Part shown: piece by piece, positions 16,788-26,825 of the stretch
Numbering within the stretch: the first letter of the stretch is position 1
Layout: each line of letters begins with the position of its first letter
Assembly (NCBI GenBank): GCA_007123775.1
Contig: SLGK01000033.1
Coordinates: forward strand, 1-64,000
Source: Anaerolineae bacterium
GTDB taxonomy: Bacteria; Chloroflexota; Anaerolineae; Promineifilales; Promineifilaceae
Length of the DNA: 64,000 nt
Reading direction: 5' to 3'
The notes under the pieces: generated by a model
Database searches by the model: none
What the model was told of the DNA's origin: nothing
The model's input: the letters and a program-made list of their open reading frames with translations, nothing else
Made by a program: the position numbers and the translations under genes

Positions 16788-17564
16788 ATGACCGCTATGA
16801 ATAAAAAACGGTTCACCTGGAAACGCTGGTGGCTATGGCTGCCATTATCGCTTATTCTCTTGCTTTTAGTAGCAACCGGTGGGTTTGTAGCCTGGGCCGG
16901 CAATGCCGCCCAGCCTCAGACCGAAGCCCGGCAAGCGTTGCAATCTGACGCACAGGTACAGGTTGCCACCGACCCCTGGTATGTTTTCCAGCCGGTCAAT
17001 GATGCGCCTACAACCGGCTTCATCTTTTATCCCGGCGGTCGGGTGGATGCGCGGGCCTATGCCCCGGAGGCGCGAGCCATCGCTGCCGAGGGGTATCTCG
17101 TGGTTATTATGCCCATGCCGCTGAATCTGGCTGTGATCGCGCCCAATCGGGCGGCAGAGGTCATTGAAGCTTATCCCCACATTGAGCAATGGGTAGTGGG
17201 TGGTCACTCGCTGGGTGGCTCGATGGCCGCCAGCTTTGCCTACAACCACCCGGATTTAGTAGGAGGACTGGTGCTGTGGGCTTCTTACCCGGCGGATTGG
17301 CATGATTTGTCAACACGCACCGATCTGCGGGTAGCCTCCATTTATGGCACGTTGGATGGCCTGGCCACGGCCGAACAGGTAGAGGATTCGGCCGTTTTGC
17401 TGCCGCCGGATACAGTTTGGGTTCCCATCGAGGGAGGTAATCACGCTCAATTCGGCTGGTATGGTCCCCAGACGGGCGACCTGGAGGCAACCATTAGCCA
17501 CGAGGAACAGTCAGCCCAGGTGGTGGCGGCTACGCTGGCTTTGTTAGAAGCAGTTGGCCGATAG
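16788..17564 (+). CDS. Alpha/beta hydrolase, membrane-anchored
   Basis: N-terminal TM helix; GGHSLGGSMAASFAYNHPDLV nucleophile elbow; GTLDGL and GGNHAQFGWYG. Confidence 0.85.
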   Translation: MTAMNKKRFTWKRWWLWLPLSLILLLLVATGGFVAWAGNAAQPQTEARQALQSDAQVQVATDPWYVFQPVNDAPTTGFIFYPGGRVDARAYAPEARAIAAEGYLVVIMPMPLNLAVIAPNRAAEVIEAYPHIEQWVVGGHSLGGSMAASFAYNHPDLVGGLVLWASYPADWHDLSTRTDLRVASIYGTLDGLATAEQVEDSAVLLPPDTVWVPIEGGNHAQFGWYGPQTGDLEATISHEEQSAQVVAATLALLEAVGR

Positions 17565-17614
17565 CGTCTGTTGGTCATTAACGACAAAAAGAAACTGATG
17601 GCGGCGCTGTTAGT

Positions 17615-19021
17615 TTAGGGGAAGGGCGTTTCGGTCCATTGCAGCGGGTTAACGGCCGTTCCCATAATCCGTAAATCCCAATGCAGGTGGGGACCGGTAG
17701 AGAGGCCGGTGTTACCACCGGCAGCAATAGCCTGGCCGGTAGTCACCACGTCTCCCTCAGTCACAAAAATGTCCGAGAGATGAAAATAGGCGGTCATGAC
17801 GCCCAGACCATGATTGACCACTACTACCCGACCACGCAGCTCTAAATTGCCCGTGTAAACCACCACGCCATCGGCCGGGGCCAGAATCGGTGTGCCAATG
17901 GTGCCGGCAAAGTCAACCCCGGTGTGAAAGATGTCAAAGGGGCCGCCATTGTAGGAGCGACTGTTGCCATAAACGGAGGTGACAATGGTGTTGGTCACGG
18001 GGACTTGAAACAGCCCGTTCCAAAGCTGCTCCGGCTCGAATTGGGTGTAAATCGTATCGAGAAAGGCATCTTCATTCTCGCGGATGGAGGGTTCAAGGAG
18101 AGCAGCCTGGTCTGCTGGCACGTTGATGAATTCGGTGCCGAAGTCGCCCGGCAGGAGGGTGACGGGCTGGCTTAGGAGCGTCCAGTGGGGCGTGTCTGCG
18201 CCGGTCAGCTCTAGTAAGTAGTCACCCGGTTCGGCAAAAGCATCAAAACCGATCAGGGCTACGTAACCATCTTCATGGGGGCTAAACGGGAGCGTTTGAC
18301 CGGCCAGTTGGCCTTCTGGCTGGCCCTCGGCCAGATTTTCGACATAAATAGAGAGGGTTTGACCGGGGCGGACGGGCAACGGCCGTACCACCACATCAAT
18401 CCAGCTACCGGGCAAATCACGATACACACGCTCGCCGACGGGGATGCGCAGGCGCTGCCCCTGGTAGAGGTAGGTAGGATAGTCTAGCCCATTGGCCCTG
18501 GCAATTTGCAGTGGGGAGAGTCCGTGTTGGGCGGCGATGGTCAGCAGCGTATCGCCGGGCTGCACCAGATGGGGCAAGCCGGTGGGTGGCGGCTGAGGTG
18601 AGGTCGAACCGGTGCGGCTGACAACGGTCACGCGCTGGCCAATGGGTGGTTGGAAGTGGGGGTTGATGGCCTGGTTGACAGCCAACAGTTCCCCCACACC
18701 CGTGTTGTATTGGCGGGCAATGGTAGCCAGGGTGTCGCCGAAAACGGCCGTATGCACCGCAAAAACCGCCTCACCCTCACCACCAGGGATAATCAACTCC
18801 TGGCCTACCCACAAAAACGCCTCTTCATCCAGTCCGTTCAAAGTCAGCAGGTCGGCCACGGTGACCCCATATCGTTCGGCAATAAAGGTCAAATTCTCCC
18901 CTTCCTGCACCGTATGGACCAGCGGAATGGGCGTCTCATCCTGCGCCAACACCGGCAGTGCCAGGGCGATGATCAGGAGTAGGTAAACGAGCCTGGAAAA
19001 ACGTTTAGTTAGTTGTCTCAT
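17615..19021 (-). CDS. LysM-repeat M23 family metallopeptidase
   Basis: Three LysM-like repeats (VQEGENLTFIAERYGVTVADLLTLNG) and M23 domain (FHTGVDFAGTIGTPILAPADGVV ... STGPHLHWDLRIMG). Confidence 0.92.
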   Translation of the reverse strand: MRQLTKRFSRLVYLLLIIALALPVLAQDETPIPLVHTVQEGENLTFIAERYGVTVADLLTLNGLDEEAFLWVGQELIIPGGEGEAVFAVHTAVFGDTLATIARQYNTGVGELLAVNQAINPHFQPPIGQRVTVVSRTGSTSPQPPPTGLPHLVQPGDTLLTIAAQHGLSPLQIARANGLDYPTYLYQGQRLRIPVGERVYRDLPGSWIDVVVRPLPVRPGQTLSIYVENLAEGQPEGQLAGQTLPFSPHEDGYVALIGFDAFAEPGDYLLELTGADTPHWTLLSQPVTLLPGDFGTEFINVPADQAALLEPSIRENEDAFLDTIYTQFEPEQLWNGLFQVPVTNTIVTSVYGNSRSYNGGPFDIFHTGVDFAGTIGTPILAPADGVVVYTGNLELRGRVVVVNHGLGVMTAYFHLSDIFVTEGDVVTTGQAIAAGGNTGLSTGPHLHWDLRIMGTAVNPLQWTETPFP

Positions 19022-19090
19022 AGTGATCGTAGTACGTGGTGCGTAGTGCGTAGTAAGAACCCTACGTACTACGCACTACGCACTATGTGC
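19021..19090. repeat. TACGCAC/GTGCGTA hairpin repeat
   Basis: gtagtacgtggtgcgtagtgcgtagtaagaaccctacgtactacgcactacgcacta. Confidence 0.8.
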
Positions 19091-19469
19091 TATTCAAAAA
19101 TTCCACATAATCCCCCACCGCCACCTCACGCAACAGCCGGGGATGGCCTTCAATCACATAACGGGCCGGGGCCTGGGGCAAATAACTCAGCCGCCAGGGG
19201 CGGGCCAGAACGGTATCAACTACCTGCCCTTCATTATTCGCCCAGATGACGGCCAGGTCAAAAAAGACAAAGAGCATATGGATGCCAGTGCTGATCCGGC
19301 TGTCGCTGGCCTCTACCAACACCAACCCCTCATCCTCAGCCAGACAGCGGCGGAAAGTGAAACCGCGCAGCTTGCTGGCGAAGCCGTCGCACCATTTGGC
19401 GTGGGCCAGCAGCGTTTTGTCGCGGGTTTCGTTGCGGATTTTGCGGTATGCGGTCATTGGTAATGCCAT
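19083..19469 (-). CDS. DUF192 family protein
   Basis: AKWCDGFASKLRGFTFRRCLAEDEGLVLVEASDSRISTGIHMLFVFFDLAVIWAN pattern. Confidence 0.8.
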   Translation of the reverse strand: MALPMTAYRKIRNETRDKTLLAHAKWCDGFASKLRGFTFRRCLAEDEGLVLVEASDSRISTGIHMLFVFFDLAVIWANNEGQVVDTVLARPWRLSYLPQAPARYVIEGHPRLLREVAVGDYVEFLNST

Positions 19470-19471
19470 TT

Positions 19472-19537
19472 GACGGAGGACCGAGGACCGAGGACGGCAA
19501 AAGCTCCGTCGTCCGTCTTTCGTCCTTCGTCTATCCT
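19472..19537. repeat. GGACGGA/TCCGTCC-type hairpin repeat
   Basis: gacggaggaccgaggaccgaggacggcaaaagctccgtcgtccgtctttcgtccttcgtc. Confidence 0.75.
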
Positions 19538-20097
19538 TGTCTTTGCTCGCGCAGCAGGTCGTAGATAGCCTGGGCCAAAGGTGTGTAGAACTGGTGGGGT
19601 ACGGCCCAGAATTCGGCTAACTGCCGGTTGCCGGTTTGCTGTTCGTACATGAGCGCCTGAATAAACAGGTCGAGTTTGTCAGCATCATCTACCAGCCGGG
19701 ATTCGGCCGTTTCTGCCGCGTGAAGTTCTTCCCACAAAACCATCAGGTCGTCACGGTAGGGGGCTGTCGCTAACATCTCGTCCATAGCCGCCCGCTCCAC
19801 GTCTAGTTTAATGCCAGCCGGCAGGTAGCGCCAGGCGGGCGAAGGGATGTCGCTGGTCAGCCCTTCGGGCAGGTCGTGCAGAGCGGCCATAGCCAGCGTC
19901 CGCCCTAAATCGAGTGGCTCTTCACTGACCTGCGCCAAAATGAGGGCCGTGAAAACAACGCCGAAGCTGTGGGCGGCCACGTCTTCGGCCCCCACGACCC
20001 CACGCTGGCCCCAGCCGGTGCGGGGCGTTCGCTTGAGCTGGTTGCCGTGTAGAAGAGTTTGCAAAACGGCCGTTGCCGTGCTTTTATCCGTTGTCAT
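19531..20097 (-). CDS. HD-domain hydrolase (YfbR-like)
   Basis: RTGWGQRGVVGAEDVAAHSFGV, MAALHDLPEGLTSDIP HD motifs. Confidence 0.82.
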   Translation of the reverse strand: MTTDKSTATAVLQTLLHGNQLKRTPRTGWGQRGVVGAEDVAAHSFGVVFTALILAQVSEEPLDLGRTLAMAALHDLPEGLTSDIPSPAWRYLPAGIKLDVERAAMDEMLATAPYRDDLMVLWEELHAAETAESRLVDDADKLDLFIQALMYEQQTGNRQLAEFWAVPHQFYTPLAQAIYDLLREQRQG

Positions 20098-20148
20098 TAT
20101 CGTTGTGGGTTGTGCTTACTGCAAGGCATATTAAGATACAGGCAAGGT

Positions 20149-21333
20149 TTACATAATCAAAGGCGCAGCTTTGGCCAGCCGCTCTACTGCCCGTTCCAGG
20201 TCGCTCATAGCGGTAGCAATGGAGAAGCGAACGTGACCTTCGCCGCTCTGACCAAAGGCGATGCCCGGCGTCCCGGCAATCAGGGCGTGTTCCAGCAGGG
20301 CTTCGGCCAGCTCCAGGCTGTTTTTCCGGCTGCCGGGAAAGCGGACCATCAGGTAAAAGGTGCCTTCGATGTTGTTACAGGCAATGCCCTTGATGGCGTT
20401 CAGGGCCGGCACCATAAAATCGCGCCGGGCCTGGTAGGCGTCGCGCATCTGGCTGATGGCCTCCTGGGGACCGTTGAGAGCGGCCACGCAGGCGTGCATG
20501 GTAAAGGTGGCGGCGCAGGAGACGGCCTGGCTGTTGAGCCGGGTGGCCGTTTTGATAATGTCGGGATTGGCTACCAGCCAGCCCAGCCGCCAGCCGGTCA
20601 TGGCGTAGGCTTTGGAGAGGCCGTTAATGGTGAGGGTGCGCTCGGCCATACCCGGTTGGGCGGCCAGGGAGAGGTGTTGACGGCCGTCAAAAACCAGCTT
20701 CTCATAAATTTCGTCAGAGATAACATAGAGGTCGGCCTCGATAGCTACCTGGCAGATGGCTTCGATTTCGGCGGCGGTCAAAACGCGGCCGCTGGGGTTG
20801 CAGGGGGTGTTGACCATGATCGCTTTGGTGCGCGGCATCAGGTGGGCGCGTAACTGCTCGGCCGTTATGCGGAAATTGTCGTCGGGATCAAGGCTGATGG
20901 GAACGGCCGTGCCCCCTGTCAGCTTCACCATCGCCGGATAAGAAACCCAATACGGCTCTAAAATCAAAACCTCGTCGCCCGGATTGGTAACGGCCGACAG
21001 CGCCAGGTAAAGCGCCCATTTGCCGCCCGGCGTGATGATAATCTGGTGGCGCGGATCGGCGATCTGGACGTCATTATCCCGCGCCATCTTAGCGGCAATC
21101 GCTTCCAGGGCAGGCACAATGCCGATCATCGGCGCCGGGTAGTTGGTCGCCCGCTGCTCGTGCATGGCCGTGAACGCTGCTTCAATAATATGTTCGGGCG
21201 TCTTAAAATCAGGGTCGCCCCCGGCCAGGGCGATCACATCCTTGCCCGCCGCTTGCAGCGCTTTGGCCCGGTCATTGACTGCCAGCGTCAGCGAGGCAGG
21301 AATTTGGCTAATGAGGTTGGAGAGTGGTTTCAT
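20149..21333 (-). CDS. Pyridoxal-phosphate aminotransferase class I (aspartate aminotransferase-like)
   Basis: NTPCNPSGRVL, SDEIYEKLVFDG, NGLSKAYAMTGWRLGW. Confidence 0.92.
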   Translation of the reverse strand: MKPLSNLISQIPASLTLAVNDRAKALQAAGKDVIALAGGDPDFKTPEHIIEAAFTAMHEQRATNYPAPMIGIVPALEAIAAKMARDNDVQIADPRHQIIITPGGKWALYLALSAVTNPGDEVLILEPYWVSYPAMVKLTGGTAVPISLDPDDNFRITAEQLRAHLMPRTKAIMVNTPCNPSGRVLTAAEIEAICQVAIEADLYVISDEIYEKLVFDGRQHLSLAAQPGMAERTLTINGLSKAYAMTGWRLGWLVANPDIIKTATRLNSQAVSCAATFTMHACVAALNGPQEAISQMRDAYQARRDFMVPALNAIKGIACNNIEGTFYLMVRFPGSRKNSLELAEALLEHALIAGTPGIAFGQSGEGHVRFSIATAMSDLERAVERLAKAAPLIM

Positions 21334-21523
21334 AATGGTCAATTGTCAATGATCAATGGTTAATTGTCAATTTTGCCTATCCTGTCTTGCTACTGTAGTT
21401 ATTCACTCGGCACATATTTTCAACCACGGATGACACGGATCAAACAGATTTGTACGGATTTTTATCCGTTTTAATCCGCACAATCTGTTAAATCCGCGGT
21501 TAATTTTAGGGAGAAGTGAATGG

Positions 21524-22165
21524 TTACTCGTCTATCAGGAGCGGAATTACTTCGTGCAGGCTGGGCAGGATGTAGTGGGCGTGGGGGAAGTCGGCGGGGG
21601 AACGGCCGTTGGGAACCACCACCGTCAACATTCCCGCCGCCACGGCTGCCTGGCTACCGGGCAGCGAGTCTTCCAACGCCAGGCAGCGGTCGGGGGCGAC
21701 GTTGAGCCGTTGGGCGGCCAGCAGGTAAATGTCGGGGGCTGGTTTACCGTGGGCCACTTCATTGCCAGCGGCCAGCGCATGGCATTTCTCCTGCAAGCCT
21801 AGCTGGGCCAAAACCTCCTCGGCCTGGGCGCGGCTGCTGGATGTGGCCACGCCCCAGGGCAGATGGCGGGCTTCAATCACTTCCAGCAAAGCCCACAGAC
21901 CGGGCATGACGGGAACGCCGTTGACCCGCAGTTGGCGGTAATGTTCATTCTTCTGGGCGTACAGTTCGTCGGCGGTCAGGGGCAGGTCAAAGGTTTGCAG
22001 CACGACCTGGATACTCTGGTCGCTGCGTAGGCCGACCATGCGCTGGTAGGTGGCTTCGTCGAGGGTGTGGCCATACGGCCGTACCGCCATATTCCAAGCC
22101 TGATGGGACAACGGTTCGGTATCAACCATCAGGCCATCCATATCGAGAATAATCGCGTCAATCAT
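21524..22165 (-). CDS. HAD-superfamily beta-phosphoglucomutase-like hydrolase
   Basis: IILDMDGLMVDTEPLSHQAW; VATSSSRAQAEEVL; ALEDSLPGSQAAVAAGM. Confidence 0.9.
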   Translation of the reverse strand: MIDAIILDMDGLMVDTEPLSHQAWNMAVRPYGHTLDEATYQRMVGLRSDQSIQVVLQTFDLPLTADELYAQKNEHYRQLRVNGVPVMPGLWALLEVIEARHLPWGVATSSSRAQAEEVLAQLGLQEKCHALAAGNEVAHGKPAPDIYLLAAQRLNVAPDRCLALEDSLPGSQAAVAAGMLTVVVPNGRSPADFPHAHYILPSLHEVIPLLIDE

Positions 22166-22169
22166 GGGG

Positions 22170-22226
22170 TTTGTGCGTATTGCGTAGTGCGTATTGCGTA
22201 GTAGAACAGCTACGCACTACGCACTA
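22170..22226. repeat. TACGCAC/GTGCGTA hairpin repeat overlapping the stop codon of the downstream FHA gene
   Basis: gtgcgtattgcgtagtgcgtattgcgtagtagaacagctacgcactacgcacta. Confidence 0.8.
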
Positions 22227-24110
22227 TTCCTCTTCTTCCAATGCAGTAATCATTTCGGCCGGCAGCAGGCGGAAGCGCAGTTGAACGCGGCCCAGGTGGA
22301 TGCGGTCGCCATCATTGAGGCTACGCGGGGCCAACCCCAACCGTTCAAAGTTGAGTTCGGTGCCGTCGCTGCTGCCTTCGTCGTAAAGCCAGTAGCTGTT
22401 GTCGCGGCGGCGAATGCGAGCGTGCAGCCGGGATACGGTATGGTCGTTGAAAACAATATCGACTGCCTGCCGGTCACGGCCCAGGGTCACGTTATCGCGG
22501 GCCAGGGGCAAGAAATAGGCAGGTGATGGTGGATCAAGAACCGAATTGTCAGCTTCTGTGTCCAAGCTACTGTCTTCAATCACCTTTACCGACGAGCCAC
22601 TCAACAGTTCGAGGACAGGCAAACGGCCGTCGGCAACCGGCGTTGGTGGTGGCCGTGGTGGCGCGGGGGGGGCTGGCCCGGTTGCAGCGGCCGGTCGGCG
22701 TCGCCAGCGGGCGCGGATGATGAGCAACAGCAGCGCGGCCAGGCCCACCATGAGCAGCGGCGTCAGATAATCCTGGGCCGCTTCTCCAGTCATCACCGCC
22801 ACTGAGACGGCCGTATCCAGAAGACCAGGGGCGGGCGTCGGTTCCGGCGTTGGCGTTGGCGGTGGTGGCCGTTCGGCCACAATCCGCACCCTAAGTGGCT
22901 CTGTTGTGCCAGACTGCCCCCACTCATCCCGAACGGCAGCCCGAATCTCGTACGTGTCGGGACTCAAGTTGGCAAGCGGCCAGGTCAACCAGAGACGGCC
23001 GTCCGCGTCGGGCACGAGCGAGTCGATAGGCGGCTGCGGCTGCTCATTGACGGTCCAGACAAAATCGACCAGACGGCGCGGTTTATCATCAGGCCAGTTG
23101 ACAGTAACGGGAAAGTCGATGCTGGTAGGTTCCAAATCGTTCAGCGGCGTATCGACCGCCTCACCCTGGCGCAGAATGAGGCTGTCCAGACCAATTATCA
23201 GATCAGCCGGCAGCAGAGCCAGTTCAAAGGTAAACGTGTGCCGTAGCTGGCCCAGGCTAACAGCGACAATCTGTGGTCCGCCGCTGCGGATCAGTGACGT
23301 GTAGCGCAGTTGAACCTGGTTGGACTGACGCTGCCAGATGAGGTACAGGCTGTTGATAGCATTGACCTGAGAGGCGTGGACATGACTGGCGCGGGTGGGT
23401 ATGGCCAGTTGGTTAGCGTTGTTAAGGGCCTGGGTCGTGATGATTGGCCCCACAACGGCCGTGTAGAGGGGGATATCGTGGACAACGGCCGTTTCAGTCA
23501 AAGCCTCAAAATCAAGCTGTTCGTTAAGCTGGTCAGCGTCACTCAGGAGCAAAAGAGCCTGAAAACGGCCGTTTTCGGCCGTCTCGATCAGATGGTTCAG
23601 CCCCAGGGTCATCATGTTCTCAAGCGGCGTGACCTGTGGCTCGGCGGGCAGCGTGTAGGCGGCAATGGCCGCTCGAACCGCATCCGGCGTCGTAGCGTTC
23701 TGTAACAGAAAACGGCCGTTGTTATACGTCTCATCGGGAACAACTAGCGTCACCCGATCCAGATCAGACAGGCTCATGAACTGGTTGGCGTATCGCTCTA
23801 CTACCGCCTGCATCAACTCTAGTTGGGCAGCACTGGTCTCATTTACGTCCAGAACAAAAAGCAGATCGATGCCCACAGGAACGGCCGTCAGATCATACTC
23901 ATTGATCAGTTCCCCATTCTCGCGCAGCAGCAAGTTATCCAAACTGCCAGCAGAATAGGGAACCCGCTGCCCATCCTCAGCCTGCAAATTTAGCCGCATT
24001 TGAGGAAAGTCACGGCTGTCTACCCGTACTATTTGCAGTCGGTCAGCCGTCTGCGCCTGTGCCGGCAACACCAGGAGGATGAGAAACAGGAGGATGAGGT
24101 ATCGTTTCAT
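22224..24110 (-). CDS. Secreted/membrane VWA-like protein with C-terminal cytoplasmic FHA domain
   Basis: Signal peptide MKRYLILLFLILLVLPAQAQ; VWA-like region; TM helix; FHA (VTLGRDRQAVDIVFNDHTVSRLHARI...YDEGSSDGTELN). Confidence 0.85.
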   Translation of the reverse strand: MKRYLILLFLILLVLPAQAQTADRLQIVRVDSRDFPQMRLNLQAEDGQRVPYSAGSLDNLLLRENGELINEYDLTAVPVGIDLLFVLDVNETSAAQLELMQAVVERYANQFMSLSDLDRVTLVVPDETYNNGRFLLQNATTPDAVRAAIAAYTLPAEPQVTPLENMMTLGLNHLIETAENGRFQALLLLSDADQLNEQLDFEALTETAVVHDIPLYTAVVGPIITTQALNNANQLAIPTRASHVHASQVNAINSLYLIWQRQSNQVQLRYTSLIRSGGPQIVAVSLGQLRHTFTFELALLPADLIIGLDSLILRQGEAVDTPLNDLEPTSIDFPVTVNWPDDKPRRLVDFVWTVNEQPQPPIDSLVPDADGRLWLTWPLANLSPDTYEIRAAVRDEWGQSGTTEPLRVRIVAERPPPPTPTPEPTPAPGLLDTAVSVAVMTGEAAQDYLTPLLMVGLAALLLLIIRARWRRRPAAATGPAPPAPPRPPPTPVADGRLPVLELLSGSSVKVIEDSSLDTEADNSVLDPPSPAYFLPLARDNVTLGRDRQAVDIVFNDHTVSRLHARIRRRDNSYWLYDEGSSDGTELNFERLGLAPRSLNDGDRIHLGRVQLRFRLLPAEMITALEEEE

Positions 24111-24261
24111 AGGTGATGGTGGTGGATAGTCTTTAGTGAATGGTCCATTGGCCATCATCTAACTACCGTTTACCGAGAATCAATGCTATTATAGCAGGTA
24201 TATTCAGGCAAGGGGATCAACTATGACCAGTCAACTAATTGCTTTTGTTCAAATGGTAATC

Positions 24262-24328
24262 CATGGTGCGTGTTGCGTATTGCGTAAACAATACCTAATA
24301 CGCAATAGGCAATACGCAATACACTACC
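24262..24328. repeat. GCGTATTGCGTA/TACGCAATACGC hairpin repeat
   Basis: gtgcgtgttgcgtattgcgtaaacaatacctaatacgcaataggcaatacgcaatacac. Confidence 0.75.
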
Positions 24329-24330
24329 TG

Positions 24331-26088
24331 ATGCCAATACTCATCCTGGCCGTTTTCGCCACTGGTGTCCAGGCTCAGGAAGCCGAACGGCCGTCTACGC
24401 TGCTGGTGGTCAGTGGGGTTGATGTGCGCAGCCCGCCAACCGTAAGCCTGGACATTGTTGGCATCAGCAGTTCAGGCGAGCGGCTGGAATTCGGCCCTAA
24501 CGACCTGCTGCTGCGCCACGAGGGTACGGCCGTGACTGACTTTAGTCTCAGCGGCACGCGAGACGTCGGCACCTTTACACTCTTTCTGATCGACATTCCC
24601 AGCGGTGTCTCCGGCCAGATGGACGACATCGAAGCAGCGCTCACCCAATTTGCCAGTGAACCAACGATGCGTGAGCAGCTTGACGCCGTCGCCATTTACA
24701 AAGTTGGTGAGACCAATCCCATTGGTCTGCTGGAGCCAAACCGCTTTCACAACAGCGTCATCAACCTCTTCTTCGATCCGCCGCAGCCGATTGACGCCCC
24801 TACTGCCCTCATTGACAGCAGCGTGAACCTGCTCAACAACATTGAGTCGCTCAAGCCATCACCCAACATGATCGCCTCGGTCGTTATTTTTAGCGACGGC
24901 ACTGACGTTGTCAGCAGCCAGTACCTGGCGGATGATATTCGAGCGCGGGGGGCCGAACTGGGCGTGCCGGTCCATACCGTTTGGCTACAAAATGAGGCCC
25001 TGTCTGCCGCGGCCCAGCAGTTTGGCCGAAACTATTTGGGCGAAGTGGCGGCCGGTACGCGCGGCCTCACCACCAGTCTGGATAACCCGGCTGGCATAAC
25101 CGCCATCTTTGACCGCATTGCCAGCTTCCGCAGCCACGCTCGACTGGTCTACACGGTGCCAGAAATGACTGGTGGCACGTTTACTGTCGAGGTCGGGCTG
25201 GCCAATGAGCCGGGCGTGATCGCCTCGGCCAGTGGTGAGCTGCCGGCCAACGTACCTCAGGTCAGCCTGGACATACCGCCGGAAGCCTGGACCCTGAGCG
25301 TCCCCAATTTAGATGACCCGGTGCGGCTGCGCCTCAGCGCCAGCACTGGCTGGCTGGATGGGCAGACGCGCACCATTGTAGCCGCCCAACTATTGGCCAA
25401 TGGCACAATCGTTCAAGACGTGGCTCCCGACAGCCTGGATGGGTTTGACGCGGAAATTAGCAGCTTTAACTATGGTGACAACACGCTGCAGCTAGCGGTG
25501 CTAGATAACCAGGGTCTACGGGCCACCAGTCCGCAGGTGACAATTACCGTCAGGGAAGGCACGCTCGACATTCCGGCAGCCATTGCGCCCCAGCTCAGAC
25601 GAACCGGCCTGATAGGTACGCTGCTCATTGGCTTCCTTTGTCTGCTGCTTGTGTTAGGATTGGGCACGTTTGCCTGGCGTCAGGGTTGGCTGGTGCTGCG
25701 TCGCCGGGAACGAACGCGGTATGTTGAGCCGGTAGCGCAGCCGGCCGCTGCCCCAGCCGCCGCACCGGTTGAGGATACGTATCAGGCCGTCGCCTACCTG
25801 GAAGTCCTGGCGGCCGCCTCAGCTACGCCCGACTACTTTTCCTTGTCTCAATATGAAGAGAAAATCGGCCGTTCGCCGGCCCAGAGTAATATCACCTTCC
25901 CTGAAGACGTGACTGTCTCCCGCTTACACGCCACGCTGCTGCGCGAAGGGAGCTATTACCGCATCTACGACAACCAGTCTACCAGCGGCACCTGGGTAAA
26001 CGACCAGCAAGTTCCCGAATATGGCATGCAGTTGACGGACGGCGATGAAATCCATTTAGGCGCGGTCCATTTGCGCTTTCGTCAGTAG
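24331..26088 (+). CDS. VWA-domain membrane protein with C-terminal FHA domain
   Basis: Signal peptide from ATG 24331; VWA-like (FLIDIPSGVSGQ, VVIFSDGTDVVSSQ); TM; FHA (IGRSPAQSNITFPEDVTVSRLHATL...DNQSTSGTWVN). Confidence 0.87.
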   Translation: MPILILAVFATGVQAQEAERPSTLLVVSGVDVRSPPTVSLDIVGISSSGERLEFGPNDLLLRHEGTAVTDFSLSGTRDVGTFTLFLIDIPSGVSGQMDDIEAALTQFASEPTMREQLDAVAIYKVGETNPIGLLEPNRFHNSVINLFFDPPQPIDAPTALIDSSVNLLNNIESLKPSPNMIASVVIFSDGTDVVSSQYLADDIRARGAELGVPVHTVWLQNEALSAAAQQFGRNYLGEVAAGTRGLTTSLDNPAGITAIFDRIASFRSHARLVYTVPEMTGGTFTVEVGLANEPGVIASASGELPANVPQVSLDIPPEAWTLSVPNLDDPVRLRLSASTGWLDGQTRTIVAAQLLANGTIVQDVAPDSLDGFDAEISSFNYGDNTLQLAVLDNQGLRATSPQVTITVREGTLDIPAAIAPQLRRTGLIGTLLIGFLCLLLVLGLGTFAWRQGWLVLRRRERTRYVEPVAQPAAAPAAAPVEDTYQAVAYLEVLAAASATPDYFSLSQYEEKIGRSPAQSNITFPEDVTVSRLHATLLREGSYYRIYDNQSTSGTWVNDQQVPEYGMQLTDGDEIHLGAVHLRFRQ

Positions 26089-26185
26089 TTGAGGACAAAT
26101 CGTGGCAGAAACCAATAGGGTCTGGCCAGAACGGTAAGTCATGCTTGCTTCGTAGCCCACGCTGTCCAATTTGGCGAGGTAGCCC

Positions 26186-26785
26186 ATGCTTGAAACAGAA
26201 GTCAAATTTCACCTGAATGATCTGCCGGCAGTTCGGGAACGGCTGCTGGCGGCTGGAGCAAGCGGGCATAAACCGCGCCTCTATGAACGGAACGTGCGTT
26301 TTGACACGGCCGAGGAATCTCTCCTGGCTGAGGATGTTTTGTTGCGGCTGCGGCAGGATACGGCCGTTCGTCTCACCCTCAAAATACCCCCCACCAGCAG
26401 CCAGGAGAGCCTGCAAGTCAAAGTCATGCAAGAGCAGGAAGTCAGCGTCAGCGACTTCGACACCATGAGCGCGATTTTAGAGCGGTTGGGCTACGCGCCG
26501 GTGCAGGTCTACGAAAAATACCGCGAAACCTTCACCCTCGACGGCATAGAAATTGTGCTGGACGAACTGCCCTACGGCGATTTCATAGAGTTAGAAGGAG
26601 ATGAAGCCACCATTCGCCGCCTGGCCGACAGGCTGGGCCTCGACTGGGACAAGCGCATTCTGACCAACTATTTAGCCCTGATGGGCCAGTTGATCCAGCA
26701 CCACAAGCTGCCGTTTACCGATTTGACCTTCGCCAATTTCGCGGACCAACCCTATCATATAACAGACATTTTACCCGATGGATGA
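26186..26785 (+). CDS. CYTH domain protein (class IV adenylate cyclase-like)
   Basis: MLETEVKFHLNDLPAVRERL...LRLRQDTAVRLTLKIPP...EKYRETFTLDGIEIVLDELPYGDFIELEGD. Confidence 0.87.
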   Translation: MLETEVKFHLNDLPAVRERLLAAGASGHKPRLYERNVRFDTAEESLLAEDVLLRLRQDTAVRLTLKIPPTSSQESLQVKVMQEQEVSVSDFDTMSAILERLGYAPVQVYEKYRETFTLDGIEIVLDELPYGDFIELEGDEATIRRLADRLGLDWDKRILTNYLALMGQLIQHHKLPFTDLTFANFADQPYHITDILPDG

Positions 26786-26825
26786 AGCATCGGTTGAAGC
26801 GCGGTGCCAGGCACGGGGCAGCAGT

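Noticed and set aside
19021-19090. Possible CRISPR array in TACGCAC repeats
   Set aside because: Units are 7-8 nt, arranged as an inverted repeat with one loop; no regular repeat-spacer pattern and no cas genes.
20059-20853. 264-aa plus-strand ORF
   Set aside because: Antisense to HD-domain and aminotransferase genes; Gly/Gln-rich shadow translation.
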